Of a stretch of 64,000 bases of DNA, positions 15,826 to 25,628 are shown piece after piece. Position numbers and translations under genes: made by a program. The notes beneath the pieces are model-generated. The model did no database searches and had not been told where the DNA came from. It saw nothing but the letters and a program-made list of their open reading frames with translations. The stretch comes from Amycolatopsis eburnea (GTDB lineage: Bacteria; Actinomycetota; Actinomycetes; Mycobacteriales; Pseudonocardiaceae), in contig NZ_RSEC01000060.1 of NCBI RefSeq assembly GCF_003937945.1, positions 186,001 to 250,000 on the forward strand, in the 5' to 3' direction. How positions within the stretch are numbered: position 1 is the first letter of the stretch; every line of letters begins with the position of its first letter.

Positions 15826-17223
15826 TCAGCGCTTGTCCAGCTCGGCGAGGATCTCCGGGCCCAGCTGCGTCACGTCCCCGGCGCCCATGGTGACGACGAG
15901 GTCGCCGCCGCGCACGAGGCCGGCCACCAGGCCGGCCGCGACGTCGAACGCGGGCTCGTAGTGCACCGGCACGGTCACGCCGTCGGCGATCAGCGCGCCG
16001 GTGACGCCCGGCTCGGGCTCTTCGCGCGCGCCGTAGACGTCCAGCACCACGACCTCGTCGGCCAGCGACAGCGCCGCGGCGAACTCCTTCGCGAACAGCT
16101 TGGTCCGCGAGTACAGGTGCGGCTGGAACACGACGACGACCCGGCCCGACCCGGCCGCGGTCCGGACCGCACGCAGCTGCGCGTCGACCTCGGTCGGGTG
16201 GTGGGCGTAGTCGTCGTAGACGCGGACGTCGCCGGCGCGGCCCTTGAACTCGAAGCGGCGCCGGACACCACCGAACGCCGCCAGCCCCTCGGCCAGCTCG
16301 GCGGCCGGCGCGCCCAGCTCGAGGCCGGCCAGCAGCGCGGCGACCGCGTTGAGCGCCATGTGCTCACCCGGCACGGCGACCCGGACCGCAAGCTCCGAGC
16401 CGTCCAGTGCCAGCCGGACGACGCCGCCGTCGGGCGCCGGGGTGTACTCCAGCACGCGGGCGTCGTCCGGACCGGTGACCGTGCGGCCGTAGCGGCGCAC
16501 GCGCACGCCCAGCTTCTCGGCCTGCGCGCCCAGCTCGTCGGCCGCGGCGTCGTCACCGCAGACGATCAGCAGGCCGCCCGGCACGATCCGGCCCACGAAG
16601 TCCGTGAACACCTTCGTGTACGCCTCGGCCGTGCCGTGGTGGTCCAGGTGGTCGGGCTCGACGTTCGTGACGACCGCGACCGACGGCGAGTAGGTCAGGA
16701 ACGAGCCGTCGCTCTCGTCGGCCTCCGCGACGAAGACGCCGCCCTCGCCGTGGTGGGCGTTGGCGCCGGACTCGTTGAGGTCGCCGCCGATGGCGAACGA
16801 CGGGTCGAGCCGGCAGTGCTGCAGCGCCACGGTGAGCATCGACGTCGTCGACGTCTTGCCGTGCGTGCCCGCGATGCAGGCGACGCGGTGGCCTTCCATC
16901 AGCCCGGCCAGCGCCTGCGCCCGGTGCAGCACCGGGATCCCGGCCGCGCGCGCGGCGGCCAGCTCGGGGTTGGTCTCCTTGATGGCCGTCGAGACGACCA
17001 CCGCGGACGGCGGCTCGGGCAGCGCGTCGAGGTTCGCCGCGGCCTGGCCGACGAACAGCTCGGCACCCTGGGCCCGCAGCGACAGCAGCGCGCGCGACTC
17101 CTTGGCGTCCGAGCCCGAGACGAACGCGCCCCGGGCCAGCAGGATCCGGGCGATACCGGACATCCCGGCGCCGCCGATCCCGATCAGGTGCGCCCGGCGC
17201 AGCTCTTCAGGCAACTCAGGCAC
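15826..17223 (-). CDS. murC: UDP-N-acetylmuramate--L-alanine ligase MurC
   Basis: A 465-residue Mur ligase that adds L-Ala to UDP-MurNAc. It has the N-terminal [12 protein letters not shown] nucleotide fold, the ATP loop [20 protein letters not shown], and the late YAHHPTEV motif with the H-P-T-E signature of MurC. The GTG start overlaps the murG end by 8 bases, a coupled arrangement. Length and motifs are normal. It is cytoplasmic and part of the murE-to-ftsQ transcription unit. Confidence 0.96.
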   Translation of the reverse strand: MPELPEELRRAHLIGIGGAGMSGIARILLARGAFVSGSDAKESRALLSLRAQGAELFVGQAAANLDALPEPPSAVVVSTAIKETNPELAAARAAGIPVLHRAQALAGLMEGHRVACIAGTHGKTSTTSMLTVALQHCRLDPSFAIGGDLNESGANAHHGEGGVFVAEADESDGSFLTYSPSVAVVTNVEPDHLDHHGTAEAYTKVFTDFVGRIVPGGLLIVCGDDAAADELGAQAEKLGVRVRRYGRTVTGPDDARVLEYTPAPDGGVVRLALDGSELAVRVAVPGEHMALNAVAALLAGLELGAPAAELAEGLAAFGGVRRRFEFKGRAGDVRVYDDYAHHPTEVDAQLRAVRTAAGSGRVVVVFQPHLYSRTKLFAKEFAAALSLADEVVVLDVYGAREEPEPGVTGALIADGVTVPVHYEPAFDVAAGLVAGLVRGGDLVVTMGAGDVTQLGPEILAELDKR

Positions 17224-18343
17224 GGGCGGCCTCCAGGACGATGCGGGCGAGGGTCTCGTCGGCTTCGCGGTGGCCCATGCCGGCCGCCGCCGCGCTCATC
17301 TTCGCGACGCGGTCGGCGTCGGTGACCAGCGGGACGACCAGCTCGGCGACCTTGGCCGGGGACAGGTCGCCGTCGGAAACCATCAGCGCGGCCCCGGCGT
17401 CGACCGCGGGACGGGCGTTGGAGGCCTGCTCGCCGTTGCCGATCGGCAGCGGGACGAACACCGCGGGCAGCCCGACCGAGGTCACCTCGGCGACGGTCAT
17501 CGCGCCCGAGCGGCAGATCGCGACGTCGGCGGCCGCGTAGGCCAGGTCCATCCGCTCCAGGTACGGCACCGGCACGTACGCCGGCTTCCCCGGGAACTCC
17601 TGCACGACCAGCGTGTTCTTCGGGCCGTGCGCGTGCAGCACGCCGACCCCGGCGTCGGCGAGGTCCTTCGCCGCGCCGGACACCGCGGCGTTGATCGACT
17701 GCGCGCCCTGAGAACCGCCGAACACCAGCAGCGTCGGGGCGTCCGGGTCCAGGCCGAAGTGCGCGCGGGCCTCGGCGCGCAGCGCGGCGCGGTCCAGCGA
17801 CGTGATCGACCGCCGCAGCGGGATCCCGACGACCTCGGCGTTCGGCAGCGGCGTGCCCGGCACGGCGACGGCGACGCGCTCGGCGAACCGCGCGCCGACC
17901 TTGTTGGCCAGTCCGGCCGACTTGTTGGCCTCGTGCACGACGATCGGGACGCGCCCCCGCGCGGCCAGGTAAGCCGGCAGGGCGACGTAACCGCCGAAGC
18001 CCACGACGACGTCCGCGCCGACGCGCTCCAGCACCTCACGGGTCTTGCGGACCGAGTCGCGGACCTTCAGCGGCAGCCGCAGCAGCTCCGGCGTCGGCTT
18101 GCGCGGCAGCGGCACCGGCGGGATCAGCTCGAGGTCGTAACCGCGGGCCGGGACGAGCTTGTTCTCCAGGCCGCGCTCGGTCCCCAGCGCCACGACGGTC
18201 GCGTCCGGGCGCAGCCGCTTCACGGCGTCGGCCAGGGCGAGGGCCGGCTCGATGTGTCCTGCGGTGCCACCTCCGGCGACCACCACCACGGGCGCTCTGC
18301 CCGCGGCGGATCGCTCGGTTCCCTTGACGGGCTTACTCACCAA
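17216..18343 (-). CDS. murG: Lipid II synthase MurG (GlcNAc transferase)
   Basis: A 375-residue GT-B transferase that adds GlcNAc to lipid I at the inner membrane face. Motifs are [20 protein letters not shown] at the N terminus, [38 protein letters not shown] and the donor site [21 protein letters not shown]. About 17 extra residues precede the first strand, so a shorter start cannot be excluded. It overlaps ftsW by 7 bases and murC by 8. Confidence 0.96.
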   Translation of the reverse strand: MVSKPVKGTERSAAGRAPVVVVAGGGTAGHIEPALALADAVKRLRPDATVVALGTERGLENKLVPARGYDLELIPPVPLPRKPTPELLRLPLKVRDSVRKTREVLERVGADVVVGFGGYVALPAYLAARGRVPIVVHEANKSAGLANKVGARFAERVAVAVPGTPLPNAEVVGIPLRRSITSLDRAALRAEARAHFGLDPDAPTLLVFGGSQGAQSINAAVSGAAKDLADAGVGVLHAHGPKNTLVVQEFPGKPAYVPVPYLERMDLAYAAADVAICRSGAMTVAEVTSVGLPAVFVPLPIGNGEQASNARPAVDAGAALMVSDGDLSPAKVAELVVPLVTDADRVAKMSAAAAGMGHREADETLARIVLEAARA

Positions 18344-19824
18344 TGACCTCTCCGGTTCGCGGTACTCCGGGTACCACGGCTCGCTGTTGTCCGCGCGGCC
18401 CCGCCGCGAGACGTGGCCGTGCTCCGTGCCGCGCTGCGGCGCACCGGCTCGCGGACCGACCTGCGTCGTTCCTGTGCCGGGGCCGGCCGCGCCGCACGGG
18501 GCGCGGGCCTGGCCGCCTTCGCCCCGGTGCGCGCCGCCCCCTTGCGGGTGGCGGGCGGGCGGTACGGATCGGGCGCGGGCAGCCGCAGCAGGCGTCCGAA
18601 TTTACCCGGCCCCTGTGTCCGCAGTGCGGCCACCGCCTCCGGTTCGTGCCGGGCCGCGTTGGCGAGCACGCCCATGATGAGCATGGTGATCACCAGCGAC
18701 GTCCCGCCGTAGGAGATCAGCGGCAGCGTGACGCCGGTGACCGGCAGCAGGCCGACGACGTAGCCGATGTTGATGCCGGCCTGCGCGACCAGGAACACCG
18801 TCAGCGTGCCGGCGACGATCCGGATCCACGGGTCGATGTTGCGGGTGGCGATCCGCAGGCCCACGATGGCGACCCCGGCGAACAGGGCGAGCACGACGAC
18901 GCAGCCGATCAGGCCCAGTTCCTCGCCGATCAGGGCGAAGATGAAGTCGTTCTGCACGTTCGGCAGGTAGTTCCAGCTGGCCGCGCCCTGACCGAGGCCC
19001 TTGCCGAACAGGCCGCCGTCGGCGAGCGCGAGCTTGGCCTGGTTGGCCTGGAAGCCTTCGGCGCTGGTGTCGGCGTCCGGCGACAGGAACGACATGACGC
19101 GGTCGAGCCGGTAGGGCGCGATGACGGCGAGCACGAGAATGCCGGCCAGGCCACCCGCGAGGATCACGCCGAACAGCCGCTTCGGGGCGCCGGCGAACCA
19201 CAGCAGGGCGAGCAGGACGACGGCGAGGGTGACCGTGCCGCCGAGGTCGGGCTGCAGCATGACCAGGGCGAACATCAGCAGCGCGATCGGCACGACCGGC
19301 ACCAGCAGGTGCCGCCACTGGTGGATCACGTTGTACTTGATCACCAGGATGTGGGCACCCCAGAAGGCCAGCGCGACCTTCGCCGCTTCGACCGGCTGGA
19401 AGGTGAAGTCGCCGATCTTGAACCAGCCCTGCGAGCCGTTGACCGTCGAGCCGAGCGGGGTCAGCACCAGCACCAGCAGGCCGAGGCAGATCACCGTCGC
19501 GGTGGCCGACATCGCCCGGATCCGCTCCAGCTTGACCCGCAGGCCCAGCCAGAACACCACCGAGCCGATGGCGACGAACACCAGGTGCTTGACGAACAGC
19601 GAGTACACGCCGCTGCCGGTCTTCGGGTTGTAGGACGCGACCGACGACGCCGACAGCACCATGACGGCGCCGATCACGGTGAGCACGCCGGTGAGGGCGA
19701 GCACGAGGTGGAACGACGCCAGCGGGCGCGACAGCCACGCGGTCAGCGCGGACCGGACGGCGACGAAGCCGCTCTCCTTGCGCTCGCGGCGCGGCCGCTT
19801 GGGCTTGGGCTCAGTGACCGTCAC
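18337..19824 (-). CDS. ftsW: SEDS glycosyltransferase FtsW
   Basis: A 495-residue SEDS-family peptidoglycan polymerase with about ten membrane helices; it works with FtsI at the septum. SEDS signatures include [28 protein letters not shown] and [15 protein letters not shown] 19824 is chosen because it gives [16 protein letters not shown] just before the first helix and overlaps murD by 14 bases; the open frame extends further into murD without sense. The long basic C-terminal tail (about 90 residues of Arg, Ala and Pro) is typical of actinobacterial FtsW. Confidence 0.95.
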   Translation of the reverse strand: MTVTEPKPKRPRRERKESGFVAVRSALTAWLSRPLASFHLVLALTGVLTVIGAVMVLSASSVASYNPKTGSGVYSLFVKHLVFVAIGSVVFWLGLRVKLERIRAMSATATVICLGLLVLVLTPLGSTVNGSQGWFKIGDFTFQPVEAAKVALAFWGAHILVIKYNVIHQWRHLLVPVVPIALLMFALVMLQPDLGGTVTLAVVLLALLWFAGAPKRLFGVILAGGLAGILVLAVIAPYRLDRVMSFLSPDADTSAEGFQANQAKLALADGGLFGKGLGQGAASWNYLPNVQNDFIFALIGEELGLIGCVVVLALFAGVAIVGLRIATRNIDPWIRIVAGTLTVFLVAQAGINIGYVVGLLPVTGVTLPLISYGGTSLVITMLIMGVLANAARHEPEAVAALRTQGPGKFGRLLRLPAPDPYRPPATRKGAARTGAKAARPAPRAARPAPAQERRRSVREPVRRSAARSTATSRGGAARTTASRGTRSTANRRGHW

Positions 19825-21217
19825 TCGGCTCCCCCGCTGCGTCGTCGCGGAGGACGTGCACCGCCGCGGCGAACGCGTCGCCGCGCTCGCCGTAGCTGCG
19901 GAACATGTCCAACGACGCCGCGGCGGGTGCCAGCAGCACCACGTCACCTGGCCGGGCCATCGCGCTGGCCGCACTCACCGCCGCAGTCATGGGTTCATCG
20001 TCACCCGGACGGAGGCTGTTCACCGGGACATCCGGCGCGTGTCGCGCGACCGCGGCGGCGATCACGGGTGAATCGACACCGAGTAGCACAACTCCGCGCA
20101 AGCGGGGGGCGATGCTGCTCACGAGTTCGTCGACCGACGCGCCCTTGAGCTGACCCCCGGCGATCCAGACGATCGACTCGTGCGCGCGCAGCGAGCCGGC
20201 GGCCGCGTGCGGGTTGGTCGCCTTCGAGTCGTTGACGTACCGGACCCCGGCCACCTCGGCCACCTCGACGGCCCGGTGCGGCGCCGGCTGGTACTCGCGC
20301 AGGCCCTTCACGACGGCCTCCGGGGCGACGCCGTGTGCGCGGGCCAGCGCGGCCGCCGCGAGGGCGTTCGCCACGTTGTGCGGGCCCGCCGGGCGGACGT
20401 CGGCGAGGGTGGCCAGCTCCTCCGCGCTGGTCGCCGGGTCGGCGACGAAAGCGCGGTCGACCAGCAGGTCTTCGACGATCCCCAGCTCGCCCGCCCGGGG
20501 CGTGTCGAGCTGGAAGCCGACACGGCGGGCGCTCTCGGGCGCGTGCGCCTCGGCGATCCGGGTGGACCACTCGTCGTCGGCGTTGTGCACGGCGACCTTG
20601 GCCCGGGCGTAGACCCGGCCCTTGGCGGCCGCGTACTCCTCCATCGAGCCGTGCCAGTCGATGTGGTCCTCGGCCAGGTTCAGCACGACGGCCGCGTCCG
20701 GGGCCAGCGTCGAGGACCAGTGCAGCTGGAAGCTCGACAGCTCCACGGCCAGGACGTCGTAGCCCGCGCGGACCGCGTCGAGGGCCGCGTAGCCGATGTT
20801 CCCGCAGGCCACGGCGTTGCCGCCGGCCGACCTGAGGATCGACTCCAGCATGCCGGCGGTGGTCGTCTTGCCGTTGGTGCCGGTCACCACGAGCCAGGAC
20901 GGCGGGTGCTCGCGCAGCCGCCCGACCCGCCAGGCCAGCTCGACGTCGCCGATCACCTCGACCCCCGCGTCGGCGGCGGCGACCAGCAGCGGCGACGTCG
21001 GGCGCCAGCCGGGGCTGGTGACGACGAGGACGACGTCTTCCGGGGGCTCGGTCAGCCCGGGCACCAGCTCGGCGCCCAGGCCGTCCAGCTCGGCCAGGCG
21101 CTCGGCGTTGCCGTCGGTGACGGTCACGCGCGCGCCCAGCTCGACCAGCACCGGGACCACGGACTTCCCCGTGACCCCGGCCCCCGCGACGAGAACGTGA
21201 CGACCGGCGATGTCCAA
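19811..21217 (-). CDS. murD: UDP-MurNAc-L-Ala--D-glutamate ligase MurD
   Basis: A 468-residue Mur ligase adding D-Glu. Motifs are VLVAGAGVTGKSV, the ATP loop VVTGTNGKTTTAGML, LNLAEDHIDWHGS, YVNDSKATNPHAA and LLAPAAASLDMF. The chosen start is TTG 21217, which has GGAGG six bases upstream. The same frame stays open for another 1.1 kb into mraY, but that part is out of frame with MraY and meaningless. Use of TTG is unusual in this window. It lies 2 bases after mraY. Confidence 0.94.
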   Translation of the reverse strand: MDIAGRHVLVAGAGVTGKSVVPVLVELGARVTVTDGNAERLAELDGLGAELVPGLTEPPEDVVLVVTSPGWRPTSPLLVAAADAGVEVIGDVELAWRVGRLREHPPSWLVVTGTNGKTTTAGMLESILRSAGGNAVACGNIGYAALDAVRAGYDVLAVELSSFQLHWSSTLAPDAAVVLNLAEDHIDWHGSMEEYAAAKGRVYARAKVAVHNADDEWSTRIAEAHAPESARRVGFQLDTPRAGELGIVEDLLVDRAFVADPATSAEELATLADVRPAGPHNVANALAAAALARAHGVAPEAVVKGLREYQPAPHRAVEVAEVAGVRYVNDSKATNPHAAAGSLRAHESIVWIAGGQLKGASVDELVSSIAPRLRGVVLLGVDSPVIAAAVARHAPDVPVNSLRPGDDEPMTAAVSAASAMARPGDVVLLAPAAASLDMFRSYGERGDAFAAAVHVLRDDAAGEPSDGH

Positions 21218-21219
21218 CG

Positions 21220-22302
21220 TCAGCCTCCGAAGCCGAGCTGCTCGCTGTAGAACAGGCCCAGACCGAACATGCAGCAGATCGCCGAGAGCAGCCAGAACCG
21301 GATGATGACCGTGGTTTCGGCCCACCCGGCCAGCTCGAAGTGGTGGTGGAACGGCGCCATCCGGAAGAGCCTTCGCCGGGTCGTCCGGAACACCGCGATC
21401 TGCGCGACCACCGAGATCATCTCGACCATGAACAGGCCGCCGATGACGATGGCGAGCAGCTCGGTGCGGGTCGTCATCGACAGGCCCGCGACCAGGCCGC
21501 CGAGGGCCAGCGAGCCGGTGTCGCCCATGAAGATCTTCGCCGGGGCGGCGTTCCACCAGAGGAACCCGACGCAGGCGCCGGTCGCCGCGGCGGCGACGAC
21601 CGCCAGGTCCAGCGGGTCGCGGACGTCGTAGCAGGCGGGCGCGGGGCCGTTCGCGCAGTTGAGGCGCTCCTGCCAGAACGAAATGACGACGTAGGTGGCC
21701 AGCACCATCGCCGCCGAGCCGCCGGCCAGCCCGTCGAGGCCGTCGGTGAAGTTCACCGCGTTCGACCAGCCGGAGATCACGATGTAGCAGAAGATCACGA
21801 AGAACACCGCGGGGAAGGTGATCAGCGCGAGGTCGCGGACGTAGGAGAGGCTCTGCGACGCCGGCGTGATGCCGCGCTCGTCCGCGAAGTTCAGCGCGAG
21901 CACCGCGAACGCGACCGTGACCACCAGCTGGCCGACCAGCTTCGCGGTCTTGTTCAGCCCCAGGTTGCGCTGCTTGCGGATCTTGATGAAGTCGTCGAGG
22001 AAGCCGACGATCCCCAGGCCCACCGCCAGCATCAGCACGAGCAGCCCGGAGGCCGTCGGCGCGCCGCTGCGGGAGTTGAACATCCAGTTGATCAGGTGCG
22101 CGGCGAAGTACCCGACGACCATCGCGATGATGATCGCGACACCGCCCATGGTCGGGGTACCGCGCTTGGACTTGTGTCCCTGGGGGCCTTCCTCGCGGAT
22201 CTCCTGGCCGAAGCCCTGCCGGGAGAAGACCCGGATCAGGTAGGGCGTCAGCAGGATGGAGACCAGCAGGCCCGCCGCGGCCGCGATCAGGATGCTGATC
22301 AC
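21220..22302 (-). CDS. mraY: Phospho-MurNAc-pentapeptide transferase MraY
   Basis: A 360-residue integral membrane enzyme with about ten helices that attaches the MurNAc-pentapeptide phosphate to undecaprenyl phosphate, making lipid I. Visible signatures are [13 protein letters not shown], the Asp-rich [20 protein letters not shown], and the HHHFE cytoplasmic loop ([12 protein letters not shown]). It overlaps murF by four bases (ATGA). Confidence 0.97.
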   Translation of the reverse strand: MISILIAAAAGLLVSILLTPYLIRVFSRQGFGQEIREEGPQGHKSKRGTPTMGGVAIIIAMVVGYFAAHLINWMFNSRSGAPTASGLLVLMLAVGLGIVGFLDDFIKIRKQRNLGLNKTAKLVGQLVVTVAFAVLALNFADERGITPASQSLSYVRDLALITFPAVFFVIFCYIVISGWSNAVNFTDGLDGLAGGSAAMVLATYVVISFWQERLNCANGPAPACYDVRDPLDLAVVAAAATGACVGFLWWNAAPAKIFMGDTGSLALGGLVAGLSMTTRTELLAIVIGGLFMVEMISVVAQIAVFRTTRRRLFRMAPFHHHFELAGWAETTVIIRFWLLSAICCMFGLGLFYSEQLGFGG

Positions 22303-23801
22303 GCGTCACCACCGTTCGAGCGATTCTCGGAGTTGTCGGTTTCCCGGGGTTCGAGCAGGGCCTCGGCGACCCGCCAGAGGCCGGCCGCCTTGGAGGCTTT
22401 CACCAGCACCACGTCCCCCGGGCGGAGCTGATCATGCAGCAGGGCGATCGCGGCCTCGACGTCGGGTACCAAGGTCGATTCCTCGCCCCAGGAGCCCTCC
22501 TGGAACGCGCCCTGGTGCATGGCCGCGGCCTCGGGGCCGATCACGACGAGCTTGGCGATGTTGAGCCGGACGACCAGGCGGCCGATCTCGTCGTGCGCGG
22601 TGACCGCGTCGGCGCCCAGCTCGCCCATCACGCCGAGCACGGCCCAGGACCGGCGGCCGCTCTCCCGCGTCATCGCCGCGAGGGCCTTCAGGCCGGCCCG
22701 CATCGACTCGGGGTTGGCGTTGAAGCTGTCGTTGAGGATCGTGACGCCGTCTTCGCGGGTGACGACCTCCATGCGCCGCGCCGACCGCCGCTCGAGCGAC
22801 GACAGCCGGGCCGCGATCTCTTCGGTCGTCGAGCCCAGCTCCAGGGCGACCGCGGCGGCGGAGAGGGCGTTGCCGACGTGGTGCTCGCCGTGCAGCGGCA
22901 GTTTGACGTCGGCCTCGCCGGCCGGGGTGACCAGCCGGAACGACGCGCGGGCCTCGTCGTCGACGGTGATGTTCTCCGCGCGCACCTGCGCCGAGGGGCT
23001 TTCGCCGACGAACACCACGCGGGCCTTCGTGCGGCTCGCCATCGCGCTGACCAGCGGGTCGTCGGCGTTCAGGATCGCGACGCCGTCCTCGGGCAGTGCC
23101 TCCACCAGCTCGCCCTTGGTCTTGGCGATGCCTTCGCGCGAGCCGAACTCGCCGACGTGCGCGCTGCCGACGTTGAGCACCACGCCGATCTTCGGCGGCG
23201 CGATCTCGGCGAGGTGGGCGATGTGCCCGGGGCCGCGCGCGGACAGCTCCAGCACCAGGTGCCGGGTCTCCGCGTCGGCCCGCAGGGCGGTCCAGGGGTG
23301 GCCCAGCTCGTTGTTGAACGACCCGGGCGGCGCGACCGTCGGGCCGAGCGGCTCGAGCAGCTGCGCGATGACGTCCTTCGTCGACGTCTTGCCCGACGAG
23401 CCGGTGACGCCCACGACGGTCAGGGTGCCCTCGGAGAGGCGCTGCACGACGTACCGGGCGAGCTTGGCCAGCGCGCCCAGCACCGCGGCGCCGGAGCCGT
23501 CCTTGTCGCCGGTCAGCGCGACCGAGCGCTCGTGGGCCTCGCCCGCGGCCAGCGGCGGGACGACGATCGCGGGCGCGTCGACCTCGCGGGCCGCCAGCAC
23601 CGCCACGGCACCGGCCTCGACGGCCTGCGCGGCGAAGTCGTGGCCGTCGACCTTCTCCCCCGGCAGGGCGACGAACAGGCCGCCGGGCGTGAGCTTCCGG
23701 GTGTCGAACTCCACGGTGCCGGTCACCTGCGCGCCCGGCTCGGCGCGGTGCAGCCGGCCGCCGACGACGTCGGCGATCTCGGCCAGGCTGAGCACGATCA
23801 C
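22299..23801 (-). CDS. murF: UDP-MurNAc-tripeptide--D-Ala-D-Ala ligase MurF
   Basis: A 500-residue Mur ligase that adds the terminal dipeptide. Motifs are the N-terminal MurF domain ([17 protein letters not shown]), the ATP loop [13 protein letters not shown], and [13 protein letters not shown]. In a vancomycin-resistant state this enzyme must accept D-Ala-D-Lac, so its neighbourhood to vanHAX is functionally relevant. It overlaps murE by four bases and mraY by four bases. Confidence 0.96.
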   Translation of the reverse strand: MIVLSLAEIADVVGGRLHRAEPGAQVTGTVEFDTRKLTPGGLFVALPGEKVDGHDFAAQAVEAGAVAVLAAREVDAPAIVVPPLAAGEAHERSVALTGDKDGSGAAVLGALAKLARYVVQRLSEGTLTVVGVTGSSGKTSTKDVIAQLLEPLGPTVAPPGSFNNELGHPWTALRADAETRHLVLELSARGPGHIAHLAEIAPPKIGVVLNVGSAHVGEFGSREGIAKTKGELVEALPEDGVAILNADDPLVSAMASRTKARVVFVGESPSAQVRAENITVDDEARASFRLVTPAGEADVKLPLHGEHHVGNALSAAAVALELGSTTEEIAARLSSLERRSARRMEVVTREDGVTILNDSFNANPESMRAGLKALAAMTRESGRRSWAVLGVMGELGADAVTAHDEIGRLVVRLNIAKLVVIGPEAAAMHQGAFQEGSWGEESTLVPDVEAAIALLHDQLRPGDVVLVKASKAAGLWRVAEALLEPRETDNSENRSNGGDA

Positions 23802-25384
23802 ACACTCACCTCGAGTTTGTTGCGGATGGCCGCGGCCAGCTCGTCGCGGTCGGAGAAGGGGTGCACGACGCCGCCGGCCTCTTGGCCGGACTCGTGCCCC
23901 TTGCCGGCGAGGAAGACGATGTCGCCCGGCCCGGCCAGCGCGACGGCGTGCGCGATGGCTTCGCGGCGGTCGCCGATTTCGATGACCTCGCCGCCCTCGG
24001 CCGGCCCGACCGCGCGGGCGCCGGCCAGCATCGCCGCGCGGATCGCCGCGGGGTCCTCCGAACGCGGGTTGTCGTCGGTGACGATCAGGACTTCGCTGCG
24101 GCGGGCCGCCGCCTCGCCCATCATCGGGCGCTTCGCGGTGTCCCGGTCGCCGCCGCAGCCGAGCACGGTGATGATCCGGCCCTCGGCGCGGGCCCGCAGG
24201 GCGTCCAGGCCCTGGGCGACCGCGGCGGGCTTGTGCGCGTAGTCGACGACGGCGGTGAACTCCTGGCCGACGTGGACCCGCTCCATCCGGCCCGGCACCT
24301 GCACCTGGGCGAGCCCGGCGACGATGTGCTCCAGGCTCACCCCGGCGGTGCTCAGGATCGCGGCGGCGAGCACGGCGTTGGCGACGTTGAACTCACCGGG
24401 CAGCGGGATCTTCGCCGCGGCGCTGACGCCGTCCGGGCCGTGCAGGGTGAACGTCTGCTCGCCGTGCGGGGTGGCCTCCAGGTCGGTGGCCTTCCAGGCG
24501 GCCTCGGTGCCCGGGTCCGTGGTGACGGTGATCGTCTGCGGCGTGAGCAGGGCCTGGCCCCACGCGCTGTCGACCACCACGACCTCGCTGGTCGAGCGGC
24601 CGTCGAACAGCAGGGACTTCGCGGCGAAGTACTCCTGCATGTCCTTGTGGAAGTCCAGGTGGTCCTGGGAGAGGTTGGTGAAGGCGCCGACCGCGAACCG
24701 GGTGCCGTTGGCGCGGCCCAGCGCGAGCGCGTGGCTGGAGACCTCCATCGGCACGTGGGTGACGCCGCGCTCCAGCATCACCGCGAGCAGCGCCTGCAGG
24801 TCCGGCGCCTCGGGCGTGGTGAAGCCGCTGACCAGGCGTTCGCCCGCGATCCGCGTCTCGACCGTGCCGATCAGGCCGGTGGTCAGGCCGGCGGCCCGCA
24901 ACCCGGCGTCGACCAGGTAGGACGTCGTGGTCTTGCCGGAGGTGCCGGTGACGCCGAGGACCGCCAGCCGCAGCGAGGGCTCGCCGTAGATCCAGGCGGC
25001 GATCTCGCCGAGGGCCGCGCGCGGGTCGGCGTGGACCAGGATCGGGACGCCGGCGTCGCGCAGGGCGGGCCGCTCGGCGCCTTCGGCGTCGGTCAGCACC
25101 GCGACGGCCCCGGCGGCGACCGCCTGGTCGCTGAAGTCGGCGCCGTGGGCGCGGGCCCCCGGGAGGGCGGCGAAGAGGTCACCGGGCAGCACGTGCTGGG
25201 CGCGCAGCGTGGTGCCGGTGACGGTGAGGTCGGCGGCGTCGGGCGATTCGGCGATCAGCCGCGCGTCCGCTCGGGCGAGCAGCGTCGCCAGCGGGACCGG
25301 GACGATGCGCGCCGGGCGGGGCGGCGCGGGGACCGCTTTCACCGGGCTTTCCGGCACCTGGGAACTGGACGAGGACACGGACAC
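23798..25384 (-). CDS. murE: UDP-MurNAc-L-Ala-D-Glu--meso-DAP ligase MurE
   Basis: A 528-residue Mur ligase. The ATP loop is GVTGTSGKTTTSYL, and TDDNPRSEDP contains DNPR, the motif for meso-diaminopimelate, as expected in this group. Start GTG 25384 is supported by TAGCCT exactly seven bases upstream (25392-25397), which makes a leaderless message; a longer frame to 25423 lacks support. It begins a second dcw transcription unit, separated from ftsI by the hairpins at 25541-25621. It overlaps murF by four bases. Confidence 0.94.
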   Translation of the reverse strand: MSVSSSSSQVPESPVKAVPAPPRPARIVPVPLATLLARADARLIAESPDAADLTVTGTTLRAQHVLPGDLFAALPGARAHGADFSDQAVAAGAVAVLTDAEGAERPALRDAGVPILVHADPRAALGEIAAWIYGEPSLRLAVLGVTGTSGKTTTSYLVDAGLRAAGLTTGLIGTVETRIAGERLVSGFTTPEAPDLQALLAVMLERGVTHVPMEVSSHALALGRANGTRFAVGAFTNLSQDHLDFHKDMQEYFAAKSLLFDGRSTSEVVVVDSAWGQALLTPQTITVTTDPGTEAAWKATDLEATPHGEQTFTLHGPDGVSAAAKIPLPGEFNVANAVLAAAILSTAGVSLEHIVAGLAQVQVPGRMERVHVGQEFTAVVDYAHKPAAVAQGLDALRARAEGRIITVLGCGGDRDTAKRPMMGEAAARRSEVLIVTDDNPRSEDPAAIRAAMLAGARAVGPAEGGEVIEIGDRREAIAHAVALAGPGDIVFLAGKGHESGQEAGGVVHPFSDRDELAAAIRNKLEVSV

Positions 25385-25391
25385 GGCCAAG

Positions 25392-25397
25392 AGGCTA
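25392..25397 (-). promoter_or_regulatory. -10 box of leaderless murE
   Basis: TAGCCT on the minus strand, seven bases before GTG 25384. It implies that murE has its own promoter inside the dcw cluster. Confidence 0.6.
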
Positions 25398-25540
25398 CCG
25401 GCGGCCGTTCCGGCCCCCCGCACGCGGTACGGCGATTGCGCGCCGCTTCGGCACCTGTGCTAAACGCCCCGCCGCTCCCCCTTGCCACACAACACTTTCC
25501 CACCCGCGACCAGCCGAAGTGGACGATGCCCGCGGAAAAG

Positions 25541-25621
25541 CCGTGAAGGCCTCCTTACCGGCATCTGATGCCGGTAAGGAGGCCTTCACGGAACTAAATG
25601 CCGGTAAGGGGCCCTTCACGG
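25541..25621. repeat. 25-bp perfect palindrome with a third arm copy, between ftsI and murE
   Basis: Perfect 25-base arms at 25541-25565 and 25567-25591 are separated by one base. A third, slightly changed copy of the right arm follows at 25598-25621 (ATGCCGGTAAGGGGCCCTTC). The arms carry GTGAAGGCCTCCTTACC, a relative of the TGAANGNNTCNTTCA family. It probably stops transcription from ftsI. Confidence 0.75.
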
Positions 25622-25628
25622 ATCGTGC

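Noticed and set aside
21218-22312. 833-residue extended MurD frame
   Set aside because: The upstream half is out of frame with MraY and lacks any family match; the ribosome site and MurD homology start at 21217.
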